From positions 1 to 5,852 of the forward strand of contig JAGOBX010000253.1 of the NCBI GenBank assembly GCA_017999075.1: 5,852 nt of DNA, read 5' to 3'. This DNA comes from Candidatus Babelota bacterium. GTDB taxonomy: Bacteria; JAGOBX01. A model generated the notes under the pieces. That model did no database searches. It worked only from the letters and a program-made list of their open reading frames with translations, and was not told the DNA's origin. A program made the translations under genes and the position numbers. Shown in pieces: positions 1 to 5,848 of the stretch; the first letter of the stretch is position 1; every line of letters begins with the position of its first letter.

Positions 1-1559
1 GAATATAAACGCTGAATGTTTGAAATACTATTCAGCTTTTCAATGGTTGAATCATTGCTTGAATTCAAATTAGTTCCTACCCATTTTTTCATCGTATTAA
101 TTATATTCATATCGTCGGCTGTCATTTCTATATTTCCTGCGCTTATTTCAGCATACACATTATCAGTCAGAAATGAGCCATACGCCTGCAAATAACTTGA
201 AAACAGCGTTGACAAATCAAACTTCGGACTTTTCTGACAAACAAATTCAAAACCAAACGAATCGCCATAGATAACATTACCCGCTTCAATAAAAGATTTT
301 AACGCTTCAGCATACTGATATGATTTCATAAATTCTTTGCCACTGTTAAAACTAACGGCAAAACCTGCTATTTTTTCTTTCAGAAAATCATATTCTTCTT
401 TCAAGATATCATAAACCGGATCATTATAAATAAAATTGTAATCCGAAAGAACAGCGATATTTTTTTCCATATCAGCGCATATAACCTCAAAAGGCAGCGT
501 AAGATTTTTATCAGGATAATTGTATAGATTATCCGTAATTTGATTCCGATTTTTAATAAAACTTATAATCGCAAGATAATACTTATTAGCCATTTCAGGT
601 TTTGCAAAAATCTCGTTGTTTTTAATAAAAGATTCTAATTGCGGATAACTGAACTGTCCTGCAAAATTCGCGCATTTTTCAGCCGCTGATAAACCTGCCA
701 GCCAGTCCCCATCTGATAACTCTGCTTTTACAAAATTAGCGGTAAAAGTATTATGCATAACGCTTATTTTATCGCGGTAATCGAAAAAATAAGAAATATG
801 ATCTTTTAAATTAACATCTGCTTTCAATAAATTTTTAATATTATCGTCCAGATTAATGGTTATAAGTTTTGAGTATGTCTGCGCTAATTCCCAATCCTTT
901 TTTGACTGTCTGTATTCTGCGGCTAATGCGATAAGTTTATTTGCTGCGTTAATATCTTCAATCACCGATTCGCGTAATGACTTGAATACCTGTCGGCTGT
1001 CAGGATAATTATTATTTAAAAAATCAAGATTCTGCAATGCTCTGGTTTTATCAAGATTCGCGAAATTAAGCTGCGCCTGCTTTAAATTAACATAAAAGTC
1101 TATTACTTTTATTGCGGCATCAAGCTTGGCTTTTGCTTCATTCGCCAAAACTGCGCTTGTATATGCGGGATAGGATTTTACGGATTCAGTCAGCCATTCC
1201 GCTATGTTTGATTTACTTTTAAAAAATTTCCAATTATTATTTATAATTGATTTCAACTGCTGACCGCTGACAGCGCTGATTGCCGCATTATAATGATCTT
1301 TAACGATAGTATAAAAAAGCTCTGGATTACTGCTTGTTTCAATTTTATAAAGCAAGCTTTCCCCTTTTTCGATAATGTCTAAAAATAATAATGTCTGGAG
1401 CGCGCGCGGAATAATATTTTTTTCATAGCCAGTCAATTCAAGAAGCGCGGCAAGATTTTTTTCAATTGCGTCTTTATCTTTTTTATCAAGCGCGGTTGTA
1501 AGTTCAGCTCTGACTGGCGCAACAGCTTTCTCGCATTGTTCTTCTGTCCATACAGCATT
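1..1559 (-). other. C-terminal helical, TPR-like region, residues 1425 to window edge
   Basis: The remaining 519 visible residues are almost wholly helical, with paired-helix spacing. The best TPR-like pairs are TRALQNLDFLNNNYPDS (1596-1612), AAEYRQSKKDWELAQTYSKL (1637-1656) and KSYQYAEALKSFIEAGN (1836-1852), each with the usual Ala/Leu/Tyr pattern, and a Pro after helix B in the first. Such regions commonly mediate protein-protein contacts. The repeat continues past the window edge, so its full length and any C-terminal sorting or anchoring domain are unseen. Confidence 0.5.
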
Positions 1560-4500
1560 ATCATTAAGAGTCAAAAGCTGGTCTAATCCTGGACCAGTCC
1601 CAAGACCGCAATGTATTATATTTGCGTTGACATCATTTTTGGCGAGAATATAGCTTGCTCCGGCAAATTTGTTTTTAAACGCATAACTGCCAATATCAAA
1701 ATACTCTGAACGCTTTGGAACTACAACATCATCGAATGAATGAGAATTTCCTGATGCGTCTGTCCCGCTTAATACTAAACCCAATTTACCTTTGCCAACT
1801 GTGAGTTTTTCGCTAAAAGTATTTATAGTTTGTAAAGAATAACCTTTTCTGAAGATATAATCGTCATTTCTGACAATAATCGTTTTTGCGCTCGGTTTAC
1901 TCTGATTATTTCTTGCGTCAGCATTCATCGCATATCCGAGAATACTCCAGCCGGATGGCGCTACAGGTTTCCATAATAGTTTAAGATTAGTCGAGCCGAT
2001 TGTTTGACCTAAAATTTGTATTGATATATCAGCAGCAACCTCAGAATACTGGTCAGTATATCGATATACAATTTTTCTGACAGGCGGTTTCTTTATCATT
2101 GATTCGCGTTTGGTATCCATCCATTTTATGACTTGTCCCTTTATTTCATTGACAGCAATATCTCTGTCTCTTCCTAACTTGATAAAATCTTCATCAGATA
2201 ATTCATAAACAACCTCTTTCGTATTTGCGGGAATAAACCTTTTAACATCGCTACTGGTTATATCATTAGTTAATTTAAAAATATCTCTGATAGCTATGTA
2301 TTTCAATTCTTCCCACTTCTTAAAAACAGTATCATTCTTGAGTTTTTCAATACTTTCTTCAAATTTTTTCGGATTAACACTTTTAGCAGCGTTAAATTCA
2401 GGTGATTCTAATGATTTAAGTGTTTTTTCATAATTTTTTTCAATAACACGCGCAGTTTTTTCATAATTTTCTAGATAAGTCATCGCAAGTTTAAAAGCAG
2501 CGGCTGAAAATTTTTTATAAATTATTTTCGAAGCCATATCATAGCCATAAACTATCGGCGGAGTTTCTTTAGTTTTTTTACCGAAAAATTCGGCAACATC
2601 GTTTCCGAAATCAACAAAGGTTTCCGCTATCTCGCTGCCGCCTTGTTCAAAAAATTTACCTGCGTCTTTACCGAAACTTTCAAGACCTTTCGCAACTTCA
2701 ACGGCCGCGATTTCAGCGTATTTAGATGTTTCGTTAAACGCGATAGTCGCGCCTTGCGCGATTAGTTTGCCCGTATTTTCAAGCACTTTCAAAATTACTT
2801 TATCAAGGTTCTTCAAAATTTTCTCAAATATCTGTTCGCAAATCGGTTTTATGAATTCAGCCGGATTCAGCGATTTCACGCTGATATCAAAATCTTCCTC
2901 ATAAATAGCAGATTTATATTTAACTTTCATTGAATATTTCGGCGGTGTTCCCTGTATCAACGAGCGGACATCGAATTTAGCGCGGATATTTGTTATCTCA
3001 AGCGACATTACAATATCGCCGATAAACTGTGTAATTTCTTTCGGGATTTTAACATTTTTTTCGATAAGCTCTGCAATCCTGCTTTTTGTCACGCCGTCAG
3101 CCGCAAGGTCGATACGCGCTTCCATATCCTGACTGCTGTAAAGAAAATCGCATCTGACATTTCCGAGCAGTTCAGATTTCATATTGGTTTTTAATTCCAT
3201 ATACGAAAAATCAGGCGAGCCGCCAATATTGAAATCAGTAATAACTGTCAGCGGCAGATAAATAATATTAGACGGCGGAATCACTATTATCGGATTTTCC
3301 CATCTCTCGCCTTCGCGCAAACCGCCTTTCAAACCTTTGTTAAGCAGGTCAATATTTATATAACATTTTACAGGTCCGCGCTGCGGGTCAATCGCGTAAT
3401 CAAACGGCATACTAACCAATATCTTTTGCGCTTGATTCTGCGGTTCAAACCACATTTCAACATCAACATAATCTGACGGATATTTGATAGCGCTCAGATA
3501 TTTCTCGTATAAATCGAAAAGCGGAATATTTTTTACGACATTTGGTATCTTCGCTTTAACATTGAATCTGCCTTTTGCCTTGTCAAGTCCGGCAGTAGCG
3601 TCAACAACTATATCCTTACCGCCATTCAAATATTTTACAGTAAGTTTGCCTTTGAATTCCGTTTTGGACGCGCGGATCATGTTGAGTTTTACCAATTCCA
3701 AATTAAAACCGAATTCAGCGCCTACATCAGGAAACTTCAGCCCTATTTTCCAGAAAAAAGATTCGAAAAATTTAAACGCAAGTTCCATTTCCAGCGAATT
3801 TAAAATAGCGTCTATATCAAGTTTAGGAACACCCAAATCAATTTTTATATCGCCCATTTCAGGAAATCCTTTGAATTTCAGAGGAATGATTAACCCGTTA
3901 AAACTGAAGCTGCCAAGTGACGGCATATTACAGTTCAGCGCAAGCTGACCAATCTCAAAATTAAGTTTCGGCATTCCTATTTTAGAAAACAAATCATTAA
4001 TCCGCGCGAATAAACTATTGATATTTATTTCAGGGAAAGTCAGATTAATTTTAACATTCGGCGAAAAGTCCGGTAATTCCGGCATATCTAGTTTAATCAG
4101 TCCAAACCCGTCTGCGCGCACCTGAATATCAGTTTTATATTTTGAAGCTTTATTTGCTTTTGAATCATAGATGAACGACAATAAAAATTTTTCAACGCTG
4201 CCCGGCAAAATACCGAACGGCTGCTGCCATTGCTGTTCCGGCGTAAGTCCGAACTGCACCGGAATTTCATTTTGTCCTTCTAATATTTTTTTCAAATCAA
4301 GTTGCGCAAACAAATTAAGTTTGTTTTTTGTCGGGTCAATTTTAAGTTGAATCGGCGTTCTGATAATCAGCGAATCATTGAGATTATCCTGTAATATTTT
4401 TTTTTCAGGAAACTGCGCGATAAAATCTGCAGATTGCGATATTGAACAAATATCATTATTTAAAATGTCTTTTACAGCCGGAATATTAGAAAGCGGATTA

Positions 4501-5831
4501 GGAACTGACGCAGTAAATTCAAATAATTTATGCTGACTAATATTTTTTTTCACGCCTTTTACCGGAATAATTAAATCATTACCTGCATTTAAATATTTTA
4601 ATGTTATTTCTCCGCTGAAATTATTTTCGTCTATTCTTGCAAATTTAAAAGATGCTGCGCCGAGATTTATTATCGCTTCTGCGCCGAGATTAATATCATT
4701 AATCTGACTGTATATACAATCAACTACAAGATTAAGTTCGTTTAATAAATTTTTATCTAATTCTAAACCGGTGTTGTCAGAGCTGTCGTCACTTGAAGAA
4801 CGAACGCCGCGTGCACGGCTGCGTGAATTTTTTTTGTTTGTAACTTTGCTTTTATCGACCATTTTTAATTTTTTTAGTTTTGAAGCGTTTGCGCGAGTTG
4901 ATGAAGAAGAACGTTCCGCAGATTTTAATTTTGAACGTGATTTTAAGCCTCGCTGAGTATCTGTTTTGTCTTCTTCAATTTTTGAAGAATCAATTTTGTA
5001 TTCTGCGTCAGAGATTGTTCCTTCATTAACATCTATTATTTTCTTTTCTCCAATCCTTAAAATAAGTATCGCTTTATATTGTTCGATTGAATCTTGATAT
5101 TTGTTGAATTTTATTATTTCGTTTTTCGTCCAGTCAAACAAATACACATATCCATCCCCTCCAACAAAATAATAATTATCCCCAGTCAATTCCGGCAATG
5201 GCAGAGTTTGCTGCGCTTCAGGTTCTGCAGTTTCGTCTTCATCAGCTGCTGTTTCTTTACCGCCAACTGATTTGATTTTTCGTTTTTCAGTTTTTCGAGT
5301 AGATGTTTGCGTCTTTGATTTTATCATACGATGTCTGCTTCTTATCCCGCGTTCTGAATCTTTAATCTCCAATCTGTCATCTGTAATTCCCGAATTGTCA
5401 ATTGTCAATTCTCCATTGACAATTTTTTTAATAGCAATAATATGTCCGTCCGGTCTGACGGCAAACCAGTAATCATTTAATTTTAAAATATTTTCGGTCT
5501 TTTTTTCGATTGATTCACGGTTTAAATCAAGTTCATATACCGCGCCGTCTTCGATAAAATATTTTTTGGTTTTATCTAATTGCAGCGGTTTGACAGTAAT
5601 AACTTTCGTTTCAATTTTTTGACCTTTATTTTCTGTCGCTGCAGATGTTGATGCTACAGAAGTATCTTCAATATTTTCTTGAACTGCCGAATCAACGCTT
5701 TTTACGCCGCGCCTGCTTCTAACATCAGTTCTTGACTGCGAAACCTCGCGAGCTTCAAGTACTCCAGAAAATACAATCATCAAAATGATTGCCATAACCA
5801 TCGCTAATCCATTTTGAAATTTTGCCTTCAT
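1..5831 (-). CDS. Giant exported multidomain protein of unknown function, 3' end beyond the window
   Basis: One frame is open from ATG at 5831 to the window edge, giving 1,943 full codons with no stop, so the protein exceeds about 220 kDa and lacks its C-terminus here. The ATG start is chosen because GGTGAT lies four bases upstream and a signal-like N-terminus follows directly. Order of parts: export signal (1-27), beta-hairpin repeats with basic Ser/Arg linkers (28-355), beta-rich duplicated region (356-990), amphipathic helices (991-1090), charged coiled-coil-like helices (1091-1250), second beta domain (1251-1424), helical TPR-like tail (1425 onward). There are only 11 cysteines, and no internal membrane span or catalytic signature is evident. 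I do not recognise the family. An exported structural, adhesive or scaffold role is inference from architecture only. The gene is certain; the function is unknown. Confidence 0.96.
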   Translation of the reverse strand, partial: MKAKFQNGLAMVMAIILMIVFSGVLEAREVSQSRTDVRSRRGVKSVDSAVQENIEDTSVASTSAATENKGQKIETKVITVKPLQLDKTKKYFIEDGAVYELDLNRESIEKKTENILKLNDYWFAVRPDGHIIAIKKIVNGELTIDNSGITDDRLEIKDSERGIRSRHRMIKSKTQTSTRKTEKRKIKSVGGKETAADEDETAEPEAQQTLPLPELTGDNYYFVGGDGYVYLFDWTKNEIIKFNKYQDSIEQYKAILILRIGEKKIIDVNEGTISDAEYKIDSSKIEEDKTDTQRGLKSRSKLKSAERSSSSTRANASKLKKLKMVDKSKVTNKKNSRSRARGVRSSSDDSSDNTGLELDKNLLNELNLVVDCIYSQINDINLGAEAIINLGAASFKFARIDENNFSGEITLKYLNAGNDLIIPVKGVKKNISQHKLFEFTASVPNPLSNIPAVKDILNNDICSISQSADFIAQFPEKKILQDNLNDSLIIRTPIQLKIDPTKNKLNLFAQLDLKKILEGQNEIPVQFGLTPEQQWQQPFGILPGSVEKFLLSFIYDSKANKASKYKTDIQVRADGFGLIKLDMPELPDFSPNVKINLTFPEININSLFARINDLFSKIGMPKLNFEIGQLALNCNMPSLGSFSFNGLIIPLKFKGFPEMGDIKIDLGVPKLDIDAILNSLEMELAFKFFESFFWKIGLKFPDVGAEFGFNLELVKLNMIRASKTEFKGKLTVKYLNGGKDIVVDATAGLDKAKGRFNVKAKIPNVVKNIPLFDLYEKYLSAIKYPSDYVDVEMWFEPQNQAQKILVSMPFDYAIDPQRGPVKCYINIDLLNKGLKGGLREGERWENPIIVIPPSNIIYLPLTVITDFNIGGSPDFSYMELKTNMKSELLGNVRCDFLYSSQDMEARIDLAADGVTKSRIAELIEKNVKIPKEITQFIGDIVMSLEITNIRAKFDVRSLIQGTPPKYSMKVKYKSAIYEEDFDISVKSLNPAEFIKPICEQIFEKILKNLDKVILKVLENTGKLIAQGATIAFNETSKYAEIAAVEVAKGLESFGKDAGKFFEQGGSEIAETFVDFGNDVAEFFGKKTKETPPIVYGYDMASKIIYKKFSAAAFKLAMTYLENYEKTARVIEKNYEKTLKSLESPEFNAAKSVNPKKFEESIEKLKNDTVFKKWEELKYIAIRDIFKLTNDITSSDVKRFIPANTKEVVYELSDEDFIKLGRDRDIAVNEIKGQVIKWMDTKRESMIKKPPVRKIVYRYTDQYSEVAADISIQILGQTIGSTNLKLLWKPVAPSGWSILGYAMNADARNNQSKPSAKTIIVRNDDYIFRKGYSLQTINTFSEKLTVGKGKLGLVLSGTDASGNSHSFDDVVVPKRSEYFDIGSYAFKNKFAGASYILAKNDVNANIIHCGLGTGPGLDQLLTLNDNAVWTEEQCEKAVAPVRAELTTALDKKDKDAIEKNLAALLELTGYEKNIIPRALQTLLFLDIIEKGESLLYKIETSSNPELFYTIVKDHYNAAISAVSGQQLKSIINNNWKFFKSKSNIAEWLTESVKSYPAYTSAVLANEAKAKLDAAIKVIDFYVNLKQAQLNFANLDKTRALQNLDFLNNNYPDSRQVFKSLRESVIEDINAANKLIALAAEYRQSKKDWELAQTYSKLITINLDDNIKNLLKADVNLKDHISYFFDYRDKISVMHNTFTANFVKAELSDGDWLAGLSAAEKCANFAGQFSYPQLESFIKNNEIFAKPEMANKYYLAIISFIKNRNQITDNLYNYPDKNLTLPFEVICADMEKNIAVLSDYNFIYNDPVYDILKEEYDFLKEKIAGFAVSFNSGKEFMKSYQYAEALKSFIEAGNVIYGDSFGFEFVCQKSPKFDLSTLFSSYLQAYGSFLTDNVYAEISAGNIEMTADDMNIINTMKKWVGTNLNSSNDSTIEKLNSISNIQRLY
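1560..2081 (-). other. Second beta-rich domain, residues 1251-1424
   Basis: After a proline-rich boundary (KKPPVRK) the sequence is dominated by short alternating strands: VRKIVYRYTD (1251-1260), VAADISIQIL (1265-1274), NLKLLWKPV (1282-1290), SAKTIIVRNDDYIF (1314-1327), KLGLVLSGTDASG (1349-1361), DDVVVPK (1367-1373). A Gly-rich turn GLGTGPG lies at 1409-1415. The pattern suits an Ig-like or carbohydrate-binding-type sandwich, but no diagnostic signature is visible. Confidence 0.4.
2082..2561 (-). other. Charged helical, coiled-coil-like segment, residues 1091-1250
   Basis: This stretch is rich in Lys and Glu and mainly helical in character (about 1097-1190), with heptad-like spacing. It contains a short tandem repeat, NYEKTARVIEK then NYEKTLKSLES (1123-1143 approximately). 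A less regular stretch (1191-1250) ends in KKPPVRK and leads into the second beta domain. No family is recognised. Confidence 0.45.
2422..2470. repeat. 16-base direct repeat spaced 33 bases apart
   Basis: GTTTTTTCATAATTTT occurs at 2422-2437 and 2455-2470 on the plus strand. The 33-base offset is 11 codons, so both copies are in the same frame and encode the repeated NYEKT of the helical segment. It looks like a small tandem duplication within the gene, now diverged between the copies. Confidence 0.6.
2562..2861 (-). other. Amphipathic helical segment, residues 991-1090
   Basis: The sequence alternates hydrophobic and charged residues with no proline between 997 and 1090, indicating long amphipathic helices. 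FGKDAGKFF (1053-1061) recurs as FGNDVAEFF (1075-1083), exactly 22 residues later, and FNETSKYAE (1032-1040) fits one register earlier. A 22-residue period equals two 11-residue turns, the pattern of surface-lying helices such as those in apolipoproteins and LEA proteins. A membrane-surface or lipid-contacting role is possible but is inference. Confidence 0.5.
2862..3143 (-). other. Beta-rich continuation after repeat unit 2, residues 897-990
   Basis: The segment has a short helix (about 917-938) followed by MSLEITNIRAKFDV (942-955) and YSMKVKYKSAIYEEDFDISV (966-985). The order of helix, LE-containing strand and then a strand ending in KVKYK resembles the front half of the duplicated units (LELVKLNMIRA then LTVKYLNGG). 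It could be a fourth, more diverged half copy; the match is weak. Confidence 0.3.
3144..3818 (-). repeat. Large internal repeat, unit 2 (residues 672-896)
   Basis: This is the second copy of the unit described for residues 360-587. It begins with a hydrophobic helix (about 676-693), then strands with FKGKLTVKYLNGGKD (726-740), IPNVVKNIP (762-770), IDPQRGP (814-820), and the Trp/Pro segment LREGERWENPIIVIPPS (838-854), followed by a strand run to about 896. Overall identity with unit 1 is low outside these anchors. The DNA encoding the KYLN anchor matches unit 1 at 20 of 24 bases. Confidence 0.8.
3819..4070 (-). repeat. Partial third copy of the repeat front half (residues 588-671)
   Basis: Between units 1 and 2 there is another helix-then-strands segment: helix about 606-618, then MPKLNFEIGQLALNCN (620-635), then SFNGLIIPLKFKG (643-655). 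The F-x-G before a hydrophobic strand matches FSG (405-407) in unit 1 and FKG (726-728) in unit 2. The Trp/Pro back half is absent, so this looks like a half unit or a structural repeat rather than a complete copy. Confidence 0.45.
4071..4754 (-). repeat. Large internal repeat, unit 1 (residues 360-587)
   Basis: This beta-rich unit opens with an amphipathic helix (about 361-378). Anchors shared with unit 2 in the same order are: LKYLNAGND (411-419) with VKYLNGGKD; VPNPLSNIP (443-451) with IPNVVKNIP; IDP (498-500) with IDP; and LTPEQQWQQPFGILPGS (529-545) with LREGERWENPIIVIPPS, ungapped. The offset falls gradually from 321 to 309 residues, as expected for an old duplication with small indels. 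The fold is unknown; alternating hydrophobic strands suggest an elongated beta structure. Confidence 0.8.
4655..4691. repeat. 13-base direct repeat encoding tandem INLGA
   Basis: CTGCGCCGAGATT occurs at 4655-4667 and 4679-4691 on the plus strand, 24 bases apart. It encodes INLGAEAI followed by INLGAASF (residues 380-395) in unit 1 of the large repeat. Unit 2 has PDVGAEFG at the corresponding place only once, so this is probably a local eight-codon duplication. Confidence 0.55.
4797..4811 (-). repeat. RG[VIL][KR]S motif, copy 4 (residues 341-345)
   Basis: RGVRS, within SRSRARGVRSSSDDSS, closes the basic linker just before the acidic patch and the start of the beta-rich region. The DNA here is locally richer in G and C than its surroundings because of CGC and CGT arginine codons. 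Confidence 0.55.
4938..4952 (-). repeat. RG[VIL][KR]S motif, copy 3 (residues 294-298)
   Basis: RGLKS, within DTQRGLKSRSKLKS, opens the second and longest basic linker, which continues with a run of four serines at 308-311. Confidence 0.55.
5337..5351 (-). repeat. RG[VIL][KR]S motif, copy 2 (residues 161-165)
   Basis: RGIRS, within DSERGIRSRHRM, opens a basic linker of about 27 residues that follows the second beta hairpin. It closely resembles copy 3 (TQRGLKSRSKL). Confidence 0.55.
5393..5424. repeat. AATTGTC heptamer repeat with inverted repeat, inside the gene
   Basis: On the plus strand AATTGTC occurs twice head to tail (5393-5399, 5400-5406) followed by a third AATT. The arm AATTGTCAAT (5400-5409) is a perfect 10-base inverted match to ATTGACAATT (5415-5424) around a five-base loop. 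Read on the coding strand it encodes residues 136-147, roughly KIVNGELTIDNS, without breaking the frame. Such tandem AATTGAC-type heptamers are usually intergenic. Here the element lies at the junction of the second beta hairpin and the following linker. Confidence 0.7.
5697..5711 (-). repeat. RG[VIL][KR]S motif, copy 1 (residues 41-45)
   Basis: RGVKS, within VRSRRGVKSVDS, lies soon after the predicted signal cleavage site. It is the first of four matches to the same five-residue pattern in the first 345 residues. Confidence 0.55.
5751..5831 (-). other. N-terminal export signal, residues 1-27
   Basis: The first residues are MKAKFQNGLAMVMAIILMIV. Lys2 and Lys4 form a short basic head, followed by a hydrophobic core of about 15 residues (9-25) and a small-residue site after Glu26-Ala27, consistent with signal peptidase I cleavage before Arg28. 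This places the rest of the protein outside the cytoplasm. An alternative is a pilin-like or PilX-like leader, in which Gly8 precedes the hydrophobic stretch and that stretch is kept as a helix. The usual Glu at +5 is absent, so the Sec signal peptide reading is preferred. Confidence 0.75.
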
Positions 5832-5835
5832 AAAA

Positions 5836-5841
5836 ATCACC
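5836..5841 (-). promoter_or_regulatory. Ribosome binding site, GGTGAT
   Basis: On the minus strand GGTGAT lies four bases upstream of the ATG at 5831, within GGGTGATTTTTATG. It matches the 3' half of the full AGGAGGTGAT complement to the 16S rRNA tail, so a short spacing is expected. It supports this ATG as the start. The in-frame Met codons at residues 11 and 13 fall inside the hydrophobic core of the signal and are poorer choices. Confidence 0.7.
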
Positions 5842-5842
5842 C

Positions 5843-5848
5843 ATTATA
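5843..5848 (-). promoter_or_regulatory. Possible -10 hexamer TATAAT close to the start codon
   Basis: A perfect sigma-70-type TATAAT reads on the minus strand with its last base 11 bases before the ATG. If used, transcription would begin within or just before the start codon, giving a nearly leaderless message without the GGTGAT site. The -35 region lies outside the window. In AT-rich DNA such a hexamer is common by chance, so this is only a candidate. Confidence 0.2.

Larger units (their letters stand above)
4767..5750 (-). other. N-terminal region: beta-hairpin repeats with basic Ser/Arg-rich linkers, residues 28-355
   Basis: Three short beta-like segments share an aromatic pair followed by DG: YFIEDGAVYELD (91-102), YWFAVRPDGHIIAI (121-134) and YYFVGGDGYVYLFD (220-233). 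Between and after them are low-complexity linkers rich in Ser, Arg, Lys and Thr (about 156-190 and 290-346). The second ends in an acidic Ser/Asp patch (346-352). A short Glu/Asp-rich stretch (194-205) precedes the third hairpin. The linkers are probably disordered. The hairpins resemble the strand pairs of propeller-type repeats, but too few are present to close a propeller. Function unknown. Confidence 0.6.

Noticed and set aside
1396-1412. Short GCGCGCGCGG run in AT-rich DNA
   Set aside because: It is explained by consecutive Pro-Arg-Ala-Leu codons (CCG CGC GCG CTC) in the gene, and it is too short to suggest a Z-DNA or regulatory element.
3484-3948. Plus-strand open frame of 154 codons
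   Set aside because: It lies wholly antisense to repeat unit 2 and the segment before it, has no ribosome binding site that I can see, and its protein is low-complexity Ser/Pro/Phe/Leu, as expected from the complement of Lys/Glu/Asn-rich codons.
4771-4956. Plus-strand open frame of 61 codons
   Set aside because: It is the complement of the Ser/Arg-rich linker codons of the minus-strand gene, which explains its Glu/Arg/Phe-rich composition.
5400-5430. Possible Rho-independent terminator on the plus strand (10-base stem followed by a T run)
   Set aside because: The stem has only two G-C pairs out of ten, there is no plus-strand gene to terminate, and the DNA is within a coding frame on the other strand. 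The T run is the complement of Lys codons.
5272-5472. Plus-strand open frame of 66 codons, superficially hydrophobic
   Set aside because: It is antisense to the second hairpin and linker; the hydrophobic look comes from complementing Lys, Asn and Asp codons. No start signal supports it.
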